The notes under the pieces are model-generated. The model was given only the letters and a program-made list of their open reading frames with translations. It did not search any database and was not told the origin of the DNA. Positions 10,020 through 21,074 of a stretch of DNA of 64,000 bases are shown here, one piece after another. Positions within the stretch are counted from its first letter, which is position 1, and the number at the start of each line of letters is the position of its first letter. The DNA is from Cytidiella melzeri (lineage: Eukaryota; Basidiomycota; Agaricomycetes; Polyporales; Irpicaceae). The translations under genes and the position numbers were made by a program. The stretch lies in assembly GCA_022592445.1 (NCBI GenBank), contig JABYQR010000071.1:1-64000 (forward strand). The letters run 5' to 3'.

Positions 10020-10174
10020 CTGGCAGTGCAAATGACGAAGAGGTCAAGATGCAGAACCAGGGAGGGTAAGGGGTACTATATATACTGTGTCTGGGTGGTC
10101 TGTGCACCAGTTCCCACACTAGGGACTGGAGTAACTGTGGGACTGGAGTAACAATAGAACAATAAGGAACCCGG

Positions 10175-10270
10175 GTAACTGTCAAGGACCGGAGTAACTG
10201 TCAAGGACCGGAGTAACTGTCAAGGACCTGAGTAACTGTCAAGGACCTGAGTAACTGTCAAGGACCAGGG
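10175..10270 (-). repeat. 19-bp minisatellite in LTR B U3
   Basis: Tandem units of the type AACTGTCAAGGACCGGAGT upstream of the TATA box. Copy number differs between LTRs: about four in the E2 3' LTR, five here, more with an internal duplication in the solo LTR at 22256 and about two in E4. Possibly a repeated activator site. Confidence 0.7.
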
Positions 10271-10579
10271 TACGTAGAACAATAGAACTAGAACAATACA
10301 ACAATGGAACAATAAGACCTGGGGGAATCCCTGGGGAATCCCCATCAATGGAAGAGGAACAATAGAACAATAGCCTAGGTTGATCTGGAACCGCTCCAGA
10401 CTGAGTCTAGGGTTTGGATCTGAACTATTGATAAATAAGGCAGGATGTCACGTGACCCGGGTTAGGGTTAGGTCTGGTAACACTCCTAGCCAGAAAATAA
10501 GCGCTCTAGATAGGCGCTTAAGGCTGTAAACTTGTGACAATGTTGGAAAAATCCGGTCTCCGTTGGACTATCCATGTCA

Positions 10580-11565
10580 GCAATGAAGGATCTGCTAGTG
10601 TCTGCCTCCAGTCCACGTTCCTCCGCTTCCAGGTTCATGTCACATCTCTCAGCCAGCAGTAACTTGCGCGCCTTGACGTATGCAACAAAATCCGCAGCTG
10701 ATGGCAAGATACTGTTATCAATGCTGTCACATCTCGTCCATAACCCCATTGACCAATAGAGCTTGGCACGATCTTCTTCCGGCAACCAGCTCTGAGCTTC
10801 AGTTTTACGTGGTGTCTATTCTCCATCAGCACAAGTAAATCCATATTTTAAAGTGAGGACTTCGGTTATGGAAGGAGTGATGACTGCTGACAAAGCTTTT
10901 TTATGCAATACATCTCCACTGTTGTCGTCATCTAGCAGCAGTGCCGTTGACTCCTCTTGCAACATGGAAGGTAGTGAATCTTTGGATGTGTGCATGTTGT
11001 CAGGAGTTGTGAAGGGAACCTTTGGATAAGTGTTGCTGTGATATTGAAGACGCAGGAACTCTAGTTTTTCCAAGTTTCTGATTGGCGTGGACACTGTTGG
11101 GAGATGTGTGGTGCTCTGAGCCAACTGTACGGTGACTTATTTGTTGGCAAAGCCAGGGAGGGCACATGCTGAGGTATATGCGCACAGTAAAGTATGCGCA
11201 ACAGGGATATTGAAAGTCAAAACGCGCAATACGTGCAGCAAAAGTACACAACTAAGTAAATGATGAGGGTTGGCGATGAATCCGCTTCCTTGGTGGTCAG
11301 TGCAAGAAGCCTTTGGACACTTTGTAAAGCAGTCACATCAACCGTGCAACTCATTACAACGTGTCTGAGAGTGGCGTTGCCACGAGCAAAGACAAGAGCA
11401 ATGAGGAAAACACACATAATGGTGGGACTCAATGTTATGCAGAGCGGGGAGGAGATGCGTCCAAGTTCTTGTCCAATATGCCAGCATCGTGAACCCATCT
11501 GCTGTTCTGCATTGAATCCCTGTTGGAAGTACAGTCCTCCGCGTTGTGAAGAGCTCCTTGGGCCG
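10580..11565 (-). pseudogene. Host-like coding remnants, function unknown
   Basis: The minus strand has two coding-looking blocks. One (about 10580-10800) reads through a frame with segments such as AADFVAYVKARKL and is cut by the E2 LTR. The second (about 10816-11124) is Ser/Thr-rich (LEFLRLQYHSNTYP). A possible short intron with acceptor GCTCAG near 10798 would join them. The start of the second block has no ATG and follows a CAG, so upstream exons are likely. I do not recognise the protein, and it may be a dead fragment. Confidence 0.35.
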
Positions 11566-12279
11566 TGTTAAGACCGACTATCGTCAAGGGACAAGTTGTC
11601 AGGTCAGAACCCCTCGGTGTAGCTACACTCAAGGTCTGATGATGGTCTAGGCCGCGCGGTCGCTGTCAAGCACAGTGGCAGACAGATGATGGTTCGATAG
11701 AAGGAATATTGATACGAAGTGGATAGACTGAGGTTCTAGCCCCCATGTCTGACGGCTATTTATACATGTTAACCTAACTACTTTTGGACCAGTCCGAGGT
11801 AGTGGTAGCGAATCGGAGGAACAGAAAGGAAGAACAATGCACAGAGAACAGCCATTACTCTGGAAAGCCAATGAGAGAAAAGACCGTCAAGGTGCGGAAA
11901 CAAGGAACAATAGAAAGGTGAAACATGAGACAGGAATCAATAGAGAAGGGGTTGAACCCGAAACAGGGGATAGACGGAGTTGGATCCAAAACAGGGGATA
12001 GACGGGGTTGGACCCGATGGAGTGGTAACGGAGGTATGGAAAGGCCGAGGGTTGAGCCAAAGCAATGGTAACCAGTCGGAGTTAGGTCCGAGGTTTGAAC
12101 GGACATCAGAAGGCAACTGATAACATAATAGTCCGTGTTGAACGGAGGCGATGTGGATCAGGGAATGATGGAGGAAAGGCGAGTTGGATTGTCAAGGCAA
12201 TTGTAAAAGAAGATAACTGGTTATCAAGGTAATCGAAGAAGTAAAGGAAAATAATAGGGTGTGAAGACCGTTCGTAACA
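11566..12279 (-). repeat. Solo LTR, family C
   Basis: 714 bp, minus strand, ends TGTTA...TAACA, flanked by the exact 5-bp duplication GGCCG (11561-11565 and 12280-12284). A TATAAATAG box is present. The second copy is at 50135-50828. No internal region of this family occurs in the window, so its class is not determined. Confidence 0.88.
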
Positions 12280-13781
12280 GGCCGACATAAACGTGATCAA
12301 ACTCAATTGTCACTCTCGGACTTCGACGAAGCAGGATCAACAACCATGTCAAGCTGTTTGCCACTGTCACCCGGAGTCAGTATGCCTCGCTCGTGGAAAT
12401 CTTTCATTGTCAGTTTGCCTTCCTTCCAACTGTGGTGCTTCCAGGAGACGCAAGCAGAAATTCACTTACTGGGAGGCTCCGGCTCAGCTTTGCTGTCACC
12501 CCATCTGGTTTAAACGCCAATTGTATTACTTTAGGGGCACAATTGAGAGTCCTGCTCACGTCTGAGGTGTGTCAAACCCGCGAGCATGTTGATCTATGTT
12601 GACGTCAATGATTACTTCTTCATGTGGCTGCACACCGTTCACTGACCTACCAGATGTACCGGGAGCGTATAGCAACCCCGTTGTCCCCGTCCTCGTCTCG
12701 AGTTGCACCAATCTCCTCAACCTCCTCTGACTCTTTGTTTCCCTCCTCACCATCCCTGTCAATCTTGTTTTGCTCAACTTCCTCCTCAACTCCTTGCGTT
12801 TCCGGAACTGGATCTATTGCAATGTTGGCAAGGGCGACTAGCAGATGGGTGGGTGCTGCAAAGAGCAGCTAAGCATGGTAAGTTGGGTATATCCTCATTG
12901 TTGGCTCACCTCATTGACTTCAGAGCATGCGTAATCACACTTACATCCTCTTCTGATAATGGCGCGCAGAACTGCGTGCCTTGTTCAGAGGAGGATGTAA
13001 TCTCTTTCCTGTCAGCATTGAGTTACGCTTTGTGGCGCATGAGGACAGTGCTCCCTCTGTTTTCCTCCCACCTCTCACCTCCATACGCTTGACCGCTCTC
13101 ACCCCTATATTGTTGCACACATCAATCCTCAAGGTCGGCTTTGTACTTGGTCTTGAAATGACAGAACTGGTGAGTAAATGTTTGTTCCTATTGTTCTATA
13201 CACGCAGGGGTATTTGTCCGTACAATGCGGCATTGGTTTTATTTCTCATAAGTTCACTTTGACTTCACATGTGGTGGATCGACCCCTTTCACACTTCCCT
13301 TCCCTGTCCTCGGCGCTCTCGCTCTTGCCCCTAACCGCCATCCTCTCTCTCTCCCCCCGCTGCTCAGATACCCAGCCCATACACAAACATCATGGTTTGT
13401 GTTGGATTTGACCGTCTCGTGCATAACCTGTTAACGCACATCCCACAGATTCACCACCTCCAGGCAAAATTGTCTCCTCAACTTCAAATACGTTTGATGT
13501 GTTATACCCACAATATATACCTATCATCTGCGCCCAACCTTTGATACTACCTGTTGGACAAGAAGGAGGGCTCGAGGGTGTATACCAGTACATCACGTTG
13601 GGAATCTCAGCGTTCTGCGACGCGTTCTCACAAGTCTAGTAAGCATGACTTCACATAACTGCAGAACTTGTGCCAGGCTTACCTTCCCAAGGGAAATTGA
13701 CCACATTGCACCCCTTTGTCTTCCGTCTCCTCTCTCGCCTTCCCTCAGTAACCCCACGAGAAAACAACAATAAATTGAGAA
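12280..13781. other. Degenerate host-like segment
   Basis: No confident gene. The minus strand around 12680-12870 reads as an acidic, coding-like stretch (Glu/Asp-rich) with a possible 57-bp intron (donor GTAGGT, acceptor CATAG) near 12600-12660. Other frames are short and unrelated. A dead or rapidly evolving gene is possible. Confidence 0.35.
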
Positions 13782-15941
13782 ATGGTGGACAAAGATGTTC
13801 AAGCAGTGGGAAGTCAACGACGTGCTAGAGCTCACGGACGACAAGGGAAACAAGATTTTTTGAGCGACCTTCAGTTGGAATGCGTCTTCACACTTGCCGC
13901 ACTCAAGGTCCTGCATCATCCCATACATCCCAAGCACTTTACAATGTGGGGAAATGACTGGGTGCAGAAAATGGCCGAAAGGGTGCAGAAGGTCTTGCGT
14001 GAGTGCCATGTTCTTGCTCATCTTGTTTTGTCCCATGCGGCATGTATCAGGGCATGTATGTGCGATTACTCTTGGCCAATGCATTGCATAGCTTGTGTGC
14101 CGCGTACAATCAGAGCAACAACATATATGCGTTACTGTTATGCTCAAAAGCGCAAATCCAATTTCTATTTCTGTGTCGCTTTGACCCGCATTTGGAGCGC
14201 ATCTAACACACGTTTCCCCCTAATAAAATTGAACGCCTGCCCCATTGCGTCTTGCTCCAGCTGGATGTCAATAGAGCAATCTCTCTGGTTTGTTGATGCA
14301 GAGCAGGCCAGCGCGTTTCCTTCGAAGAAAGAAGGGAAGAAGGCAAACAACGGGATGCTACTTTGTAAACGCAAGGCTGGTGCTGCCGCACATGTCACGT
14401 TCGATCCACTCGCTGGCGTAGTAGTTGAGGGTGTCACAGACAGCGGTTGGCCAAAGAAGAGGGTGTCACAGAGCAACTGCTGCTATGCTGCTAAACCCTA
14501 AACAAGGGTGGAATGGATCATGGTGGAAAAAGGAAAGGGATCTCCAACGACAACAACGAGGTCAAAGTCGATGATGAGCAGGCAAGCAGGCACAGAGGCC
14601 GGATACTAGCAGTGCAAATGACAGAGTTAATAAGGTATGATACTAAGTTACATGCAGTAACTCACCTAGCAGTGCAAATGACAGAGAGGTCAAGATGCAG
14701 AGCTAGGGAGGGTAAGGTCTACTATATATACTGTGGCTGGGTGGTCTGTGCACAAGTTCCCACACTAGGGACTGGAGTAACTGTAGGGCTGGAGTAACAA
14801 TAGAACAATAAGGGACCAGGGTAACTGTCAAGGACCTGAGTAACTGTCAAGGACCAGAGTAACTGTCAAGTAACTGTCAAGGACCAGGGTACGGAGAACA
14901 ATAGAGCTAGAACACTAGAACAATAGGACAATAGAACCATAGAAACTGGGGGAATCCCTATCAATGGAAGAGGAACAATAGAACAATAGCCTAGGTTGAT
15001 CTGGAACCGCTCCAGACTGAGTCTAGGGTCTGGGTCTGGACTATTGATAAATAAGGCAGGATGTCACGTGACCCGGGTTAGGGTTAGGTCTGGTAACACT
15101 CCTAGCCGGAAAATAAGTGCTCTAGATAGGCGCTTAAGGCTATAAACTTGTAACAATGTTGGAAAAATCCGGTCTGTTGGACTATCCATGTCAGAGGGTC
15201 AGGACGAGTCCAAGGGAGCGGAAAGGCAAAACAAGCAACGCGGCACAGATTCATGAGGTGAACAGAGAGATGCTCCAAGAAATCTCCCTTCTTTGTGTTG
15301 TTGTGTCGCTCGATTGGCCATCATCTAGCTCTTCGTTGACTGCTTTTTCCCCCAGTAGCATACACTCTGGTACTCCAACAAAGGAAATGAAACTGGAGCT
15401 TATGGGTGTTGATGCGCCACCTGCGCCATCCATCACCGCCTCCCCTACATCTGCATCTGTTGCTCAGCTATCTGTGCCAGAACCAAATTGTAGATCTGTT
15501 TGAGAAGCTCACAAACGCGGGGACACCTCCACGCCATCATCCACTGCGCTTAACATAGACCTCAGCTTGCTCACTCCGACCTGGGATATCACGTCTTTAA
15601 CAAATACGCCGTCTGTGCAAGACTCTGCTTTGCCAGCGAGCCAAGAGCAAGACGGTTCAAGGCCGGTGATCACAAGAGCAAGGTTGAGCAGTTTGTTGTG
15701 TGCAAGTGCTGTTACGGTTGTGTCGAACGCCTTGAGTGCGACTACGGTGGTGGACAAAGAGGCAAGTGAGAAGAGCAAGAAGGTTGACAAGGAGGTTGGC
15801 ATGGAAAAGGAGGGAAAGTTGAGGACGAGTGGACGTGCGAGAAAGTCTGCTGCAAAAAATGTGGAGGCTGAAGTTGCCAAGAAGGTGGGAAGTGCACCGA
15901 GGAAAGGGAGGGCGAGGCAGAGGACAGTGGGAAAGAAGTGA
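13782..15941 (+). pseudogene. Host-like gene split by a solo LTR B; function unknown
   Basis: A plus-strand frame starts with ATG at 13782 and runs to 14463, where a solo LTR (14464-15193) interrupts it. Removing the LTR and one GAGGG copy restores the frame exactly (...PKKR then VRTSPRERKGK...). The frame then reaches a TGA at 15501-15503, continues in the same phase, and stops at 15939-15941. The end is Lys/Arg-rich with KLRTSGRARKSAAKN and RKGRARQR, resembling DNA-binding or nuclear-targeting tails. One intron is possible near 13998 (donor GTGAGT, acceptor CATAG). I recognise no family; the TGA plus LTR suggest it is dead. Confidence 0.55.
14464..15193 (-). repeat. Solo LTR, family B, inside a host-like gene
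   Basis: 730 bp, minus strand, flanked by GAGGG (14459-14463 and 15194-15198). It contains the LTR intron (donor GTGAGT, acceptor CTAG), the ATCTTGACCT R start and TATATATA. It would have arisen by LTR-LTR recombination of a full element. Confidence 0.92.
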
Positions 15942-16014
15942 TGCGACCTTACAACTCGGTACTGTCACAGATTTTCAATGTTTCTACAAGACTTGCCTTA
16001 CCAGGCAACGGTAT

Positions 16015-16677
16015 TATTGGGAATATTTAAGCGCTTGACAAGCGCTTATCCAGCGCTTATCCGGCGTCTATTTAGGCGCTTATCCAGCGCTTATCAGGCG
16101 CCTATTCCGGCGCTTATTCTCAGTGCCTATCAATTGATGCGCTGATGCGCCTTCTGTCTCTGATGCGCTGATGCGCTCCTTTCCTTATCTGTGTATCACA
16201 TGATAGAACTCTCTGGAACCTTGTGGAACTTGCTGGAACTATGATGTCATAGTATAGAACATTCCATTAGATGATGTCATAGTTCATAGAACCTTCTGGA
16301 AAAGTCTAGCCTTGTCTTAGAACAAGCTAGAACAAGTCTAGCCTTGGAGCTGGGTCATGGGGTCAGGTCATGGGGACAATTGCTATTGGTTGATTATTGA
16401 AGTGGCACCACTAGGGCATAGGGCATGCTTAGTAAGGTAGATTACTTCGCTTACTCATGTAGGTATTAGGGGTCTTAGGGTAGTACCTGGGGTCCTCCCC
16501 TTCATGTATATATAGAGGCACTCCTGAGGGCATATCCCCTCAGTCTTATCCACTCTGTTGAACCAGGACTACTCAGTACCTCACAGTACTTTGCTCACCA
16601 CACCTCTTACTCTCTATCTTCATCAACTCCCCCCATTTTATCAACTTATCTGGTGAGTAGTAACCTTAACTGTTACA
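16015..16677 (+). repeat. Putative solo LTR of another family
   Basis: About 663 bp between near-matching 5-mers GGTAT (16010-16014) and GGTAC (16678-16682). It starts TATTGGGAATATTT (TG decayed to TA) and ends TGTTACA. It has a TATA box (GTATATATAGAGG near 16506), an array of GCGCTTATCC motifs near its start and a pyrimidine-rich leader. No internal region is present, so this is a structural guess. Confidence 0.42.
16029..16175 (+). repeat. Degenerate GCGCTTATCC / TGATGCGC repeat array
   Basis: About eight copies of GCGCTTATCC or close variants with a 12-14 bp period, then paired TGATGCGCTGATGCGC blocks. LTR B carries a similar GCGC/TAGGCGCC motif near its U3 start, so this may be a shared protein-binding or promoter motif. 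Confidence 0.55.
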
Positions 16678-17070
16678 GGTACAAACAATCCACGGTTCAT
16701 GGTCCTCTCCCCGGAGGAAGATTCTGTCCCAGCATTCCTCATCCCTCATATGTGGTACCTACAAAACTCTTTATCGTCAATCACCCTCAATCCACTTGTA
16801 CAACAAACCAATCATTCATCCTATACATCATTGTTCACAATTGTTTTCCCACTTCGTGGTTGGATCTCACCTGCATTACCACTATATCATCCCATCTACC
16901 TAATCTCTTGTCTTTTCGGATTCCACAGATCCCTCAGTTGTTTCTTGTATATTCTTGTATCCCAACCCTGACAACAGCTTCTCTATCACCCAGTGTACCA
17001 ACCTCATCCATTGTTAGTACTTCTTTGAACCAGACACTGTATTTCTTCTCTCCTGTCCCTAGCCATTGAC

Positions 17071-18827
17071 ATGTCCATCATCCCATTGTATTTGGGTTTT
17101 TATCTCTGCCTTGAGCCCAGCGGAAACGTCCTTAAACCCTCCCTTGACCTCCTGCTCTTCACCTCCCAGCTTTCACATATGCTTGGTGTGCGTGGTACAG
17201 TCCTACTCTTTGTCAACTATCATGAAATGGCGCGCATACTCCGTGCTGTAATACACTCGTTTGGGTGTCTGGCCGCTGTAGAAGCCAGACTGGAGGGCAA
17301 GTATCGCGCTGGGATCATCAGGAAACAAAACAAGGTCTCTGGCAGCTACGGAGCTCTCCGGAGCACTCTATAGCAGCTGGGAGCTTGGGAAGCCTTTGCA
17401 TTGTTTCCTGATGATGGGAAGAGTAGGAAGAGATAGTGAGGAGGTCGCGTTTTACAACGGTGGATCTAGAGAGAGGGACATCCTCTGGAGAGCGTATCTG
17501 AGGCTAAAAAAGCACATAAACTCAATCTACAAGGCAAAACCAAGCATCTTTTCGCTTATGTCTGACAAATGCTGACGCGACTTGTTGCATATATAGATCC
17601 AAATCACCTACGAAAGGACGGAGGACTAGGTGATCAAGTACCTCTTGAGTGCAGCAGGCTACAGATTGATCTCCATTCCTGTATTGCTTACCTGTAGAAA
17701 TCGAAGCATGGGCATACAAGCACCTTCTCCACATGAAGAGCGATCAAATGACGAGGTTGCATATTGCACTGAAAGTACGTTCATTTGAAGAATAACATAT
17801 CCAGCTTAGTGGTAGTTGAACTACTGCTCTTGCAGCCTACATATCATTGAGACGTCTACTTCTGTCCTTGGCGGACGCCGGTGGGCAACTGATGTACGCC
17901 TACAATAATTGCTTGAGCTTGCAGGCCTGACAACGTGTCTGTACACCCTATTGTCAACACTTCATGGCCTCAAACCACTCCCTACCATCACCCCATTGAT
18001 ACAACCACAACCACCCATCATGACCACATCTTCAGTTTTGTCTCCCGCAACGGACCGCTCAACCAACGCAGACAAAGTAGAGCTCTCTCACGTCAATGTC
18101 TTCGTCCCACAAAGCATTGTGACCACCAATGTCCTGCTCATTCTTGTCCGCAACCTCTCTCTTTCTCTCAGACCCGGCAATCACCTTATGATCACCAGAA
18201 CCAATGGTGTCAGCAAAACAAGCATTGCACGGGTCATTGCCGGTTTATGGGCAGGATGTTCCTACACCTCCAAACTTGCATCCTCCTCCTCCTCGGTCTC
18301 CCGCCCACCAGGGAAGAAAGGCGTGTTTGTTGTGCCGCAGAGGAGCTACATGGTTTCAGGGAGTTTGTTGGACCAGGTGATTTATCCGGACTCGTATGCG
18401 GAGTTTGTGGAGAGTGGGAGCAGGGTGGAGGAGTTGAAAGAGGATTTTGGAGGCAGTGAGCTTGGGGTATTTGTCAGATAGGGAGGGAGGCTGGTTTATG
18501 AGGAAGGAGTGAAGGGATGTGTTGAGTGGGGGTGAGAAGCAGAGGGCACATTTTGGTCCTTTTGTCTGAGTAAATATATTGGGAGTCACTGATGGCGGCG
18601 CTGTAGATGGCCATGGCAAGAGTCTTTCATCATAGGCCCAAGTTTGCTGTCCTTGATGGTATGTGTTCATCTGGCACTCAAACGATGTCTATTGCTGACA
18701 CGTTGGTGCAGAATGTACGAGTGCTGTCTCGAGCGACATGGAAGGGCACATGTATGAGCATGCCAAGTCACTTGGTATAACGGTGACGCCCTCCAAGATC
18801 AGCTCGACCGTCCACTTGACTCTCTGA
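17071..18827 (+). pseudogene. Peroxisomal ABC half-transporter (ABCD/PXA-type), degenerate
   Basis: Order matches the ABCD family, which imports long-chain acyl-CoA into peroxisomes. About 17110-17320: membrane-domain stretch (SLDLLLFTSQL, AAVEARLEGKYRAG). About 17420-17560: EEVAFYNGGSRERDIL, like the conserved EEIAFY region. About 17615-17700: VIKYL-SAAGY-LISIPVL, interrupted by TAG. 17909-18480: nucleotide-binding domain with damaged Walker A (RTNGVSKTS where GPNGxGKS is usual) and VPQRSYM Q-loop. About 18515: LSGGEKQR signature in another frame. About 18640: FAVLD Walker B, then a normal intron, then ECTSAVSSDMEGHMYEHAKSLGIT. Nonsense, frameshifts, a damaged P-loop and a missing 5' part show it is dead. 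Confidence 0.82.
18659..18711 (+). other. Intron in the ABCD pseudogene
   Basis: 53 bp, donor GTATGT, branch TGCTGAC, acceptor TGCAG. Splicing restores ...FAVLDECTSAVSS..., the Walker B/D-loop region. A good local example of host intron size and signals. Confidence 0.85.
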
Positions 18828-19110
18828 GTGAGGTCATAAACCTCAAGCGATGCCGCATTCACCCGTGCAAGTCTAATCAACATGCCAGACTCACCCCAGA
18901 CAACTGTACGTCTTTGCCCCACACCCTGTCGCCATATGCTGACTCTTTGCATTGGCAATAGTACTCAGGTCCATTTTTGTTGTAAGTACACGTTCACCTT
19001 GCCGGTAGAAGGTACACCTGACCCTGACCACGGATGTATTCATCAATGTGCAAGTGCAACCGAGGAAGCTTTGTCAATGATTGCTTCAACCACTAATTGT
19101 TGTCATGCAG

Positions 19111-20545
19111 ACGCCATCGTTGTTTGAGACTGGGCCATAGCACTGCCTAGAGAATATCATTTTGTGAGTAGCACAGTAGCTTATTGCCTGACGCACGTAC
19201 ACGACGCTGACAATGCTCCCAGGTATGGAAGGTGCATTGGACGCCGGTCAAAGTTGCGTACTTGATCTGTTGGTAAGCGCTTGAAGTCATGTGTGAATTT
19301 TACTTGAAGCTAACAAACTCCCATCCACCAGCTATTGGGTCATTGCTGTGGTAGCATACCTTCTATGGGCCTTCTGCACGAACCACACCGTTGAGGAGTG
19401 CGAGAAGATCTATTGTGTGAGTAGTTGAAGTCTTGTGGACCTGATAGTGTTAGAGTATTCAATGTGTATCGATCAGATTCCCATTGCACTTGCAATGTGG
19501 AATCAAGTCACCTCAGAGATCATCCTGGTCATCCGAACCTATGCAATTTTCAATTACAACAATTATATTCTAACCCTTCTAGTCGTTGCCCTGGCCGATG
19601 TGGTCGACTGCCAACTATATGTGGATACCTCTGAAATGCTACGTACGCACACCATTTTTTTTGCGCATACAGTTGCATTTAATGGATTTGGTCAGTACTC
19701 CCCTTCTACAAGAGACAGGGCCATGCCTTCCAATGTCCAAGTCTTATTTGGTGCATCTACTAGGTTAGCGGTTCTGCTGGCCAGATTCTTTTTCCGGATT
19801 CTGACGTTTTCCTGTTAGGTTTCTTTGTGAGTGCAGTGTTGCTTGAAACTGGGTCTCGCTCACATTGCTTTCTCATCATCCAGATTGCCCCGCTACTTTA
19901 CAATACTATCTTCACCGTCATGACAGTTGTTAAAGCCATCACCATCCGCCGTAGGAGCGGTGGCCCAAGCAGCCAACTTATCCAGAGATTTCTTTGCAAG
20001 GGTATCAAGGGTGTCTTTTATTATCTGATGATATAAATTGCCCATCTTGTACGTATTGTATTCATACTATTTGCACCGGCAATCACTCTGTCCTCCAGAT
20101 CAATGGGATATTTTACTTGCAGTACGTATTATCTACGGCATCTTTGATATGAAATAAGCTAATATTCCATAGGCCACGCCAATCCATCTCTGCTATATGC
20201 ATTCCTCTCAGCGTTATGATGTTCCCAGTGCTTGCTTGCCGCTTGGTAGTGGAGTTGCGCAAGCGCGGCGCTCAAACAGTGGCACAGTTGACGGGTGCAA
20301 TGGCATTCACTGCTGGAGTCAGCTACTCAAAGTCGAGTCCCAGCTCTTCGTTCTCAGGTGGTTTTGGATTCATTAGCAATAGAACAGGAGCCAGGATCAT
20401 TATGCAACCTCAGAGAGAGGTGCTGAGCACTCTGGGAAGCATTCCAGGTGATGTGTTGGCCAGCACAGGTGTATATTCTCACTGTTACTACTTTACATAC
20501 CTCGCAATTGTTACTGTAAACCTCAATTTGAGAGTAATTGCCTGA
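19111..20545 (+). CDS. Multi-exon membrane protein, DUF6533-like
   Basis: Exons joined by eye. 19111-19163 gives DWAIALPREYHF; intron 19164-19222; 19223-19272 gives VWKVHWTPVKVAYLI; intron 19273-19331; 19332-19416 gives a membrane segment and FCTNHTVEECEKIYC; intron 19417-19476 or nearby; then IPIALAMWNQVTSEIILVIRTYAIF and a hydrophobic helix. Further exons carry APLLYNTIFTVMTVVKAI and PVLACRLVVELRKRGAQT. This pattern (DW..LP.EY..VW, RTYAI, final membrane helix with arginines) is that of the DUF6533 family, multi-span proteins of unknown function expanded in Agaricomycetes. A TGA precedes DWAIA, so either an upstream exon joins differently or the 5' end is broken. Exon ends after 19640 are approximate. 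Confidence 0.6.
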
Positions 20546-21029
20546 TACCCATGCATGGTATAGCAATATAAAGGCGTGTGATTGTTGTTGCAACATCATG
20601 CAAACCACGCATGCAATATCATGCAATTTAACTGATGATTGGGTGTGTAACATTGAGACATAGTGTGATATAGACTACAGGTGTCGTATGATACTGCAAT
20701 GTAAACTACAGGTGGGCATACAATATTGCGCCATTATGCAATGTGAATTTGAGCGTGGAGCATTGTTAACTCGTCAGGTGCAAGATCAATTTTTTATAAA
20801 CTGATATTCAATCCTTCAAACATTATATTGCAAGTCGGACTTTACATTGGTAGGTGAACTAATATAGCTTTTTTGTGATTTTCCAGACGACTGTACCACC
20901 CCAAGAACTCGAACCAGTTCGCTCTGAGTTCTAAAAAGACGGGCAGAGGCCAACCTATGTTCGTGTAAAACATTGACATGCTGTGCCGAGTCCAGAGCTC
21001 TATGGGAGGAGACAGGTGGGCATGTTCAG
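20546..21029. other. No feature recognised
   Basis: AT-rich sequence with short imperfect repeats of CTACAGGTG and GCAATGTAAA near 20675-20740. A 73-aa minus frame (20842-21063) has no recognisable content. Confidence 0.4.
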
Positions 21030-21074
21030 AGAAGGAGGCGAGAGTTGTTGATGGACTGAACACAAAGAATGTTT

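Larger units (their letters stand above)
2807..10579 (-). mobile_element. E2: full-length family B chromovirus (Ty3/Gypsy) with open ORF0, gag and pol
   Basis: A 7.8-kb minus-strand element: 5' LTR (9817-10579), self-priming site, ORF0, gag, pol, polypurine tract and 3' LTR (2807-3489). All three reading frames are open, the only such copy in the window. The LTRs are not identical: the 3' LTR is 80 bp shorter, which is exactly the 61-bp LTR intron plus one 19-bp minisatellite unit, and there are scattered substitutions. The flanking 5-mers differ (gttgt at 2802-2806, gcaat at 10580-10584), so a simple single insertion is unlikely; recombination between two copies fits better. Confidence 0.9.
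9817..10579 (-). repeat. 5' LTR of E2 (family B, intron-containing form)
   Basis: 763 bp. Minus-strand order: TGACATGG start, two TTAGGG motifs, AACAATAG-type repeats, a five-unit 19-bp minisatellite, TATATATA, R start, 61-bp intron, U5 and CGACA end. Two ATG triplets (minus strand) lie between R and the Gag ATG and both are inside the intron. Confidence 0.9.

Noticed and set aside
16653..17069. 138-aa plus-strand ORF
   Set aside because: Pyrimidine-rich DNA giving a Ser/Thr/Pro/Ile-rich frame with no recognisable content.
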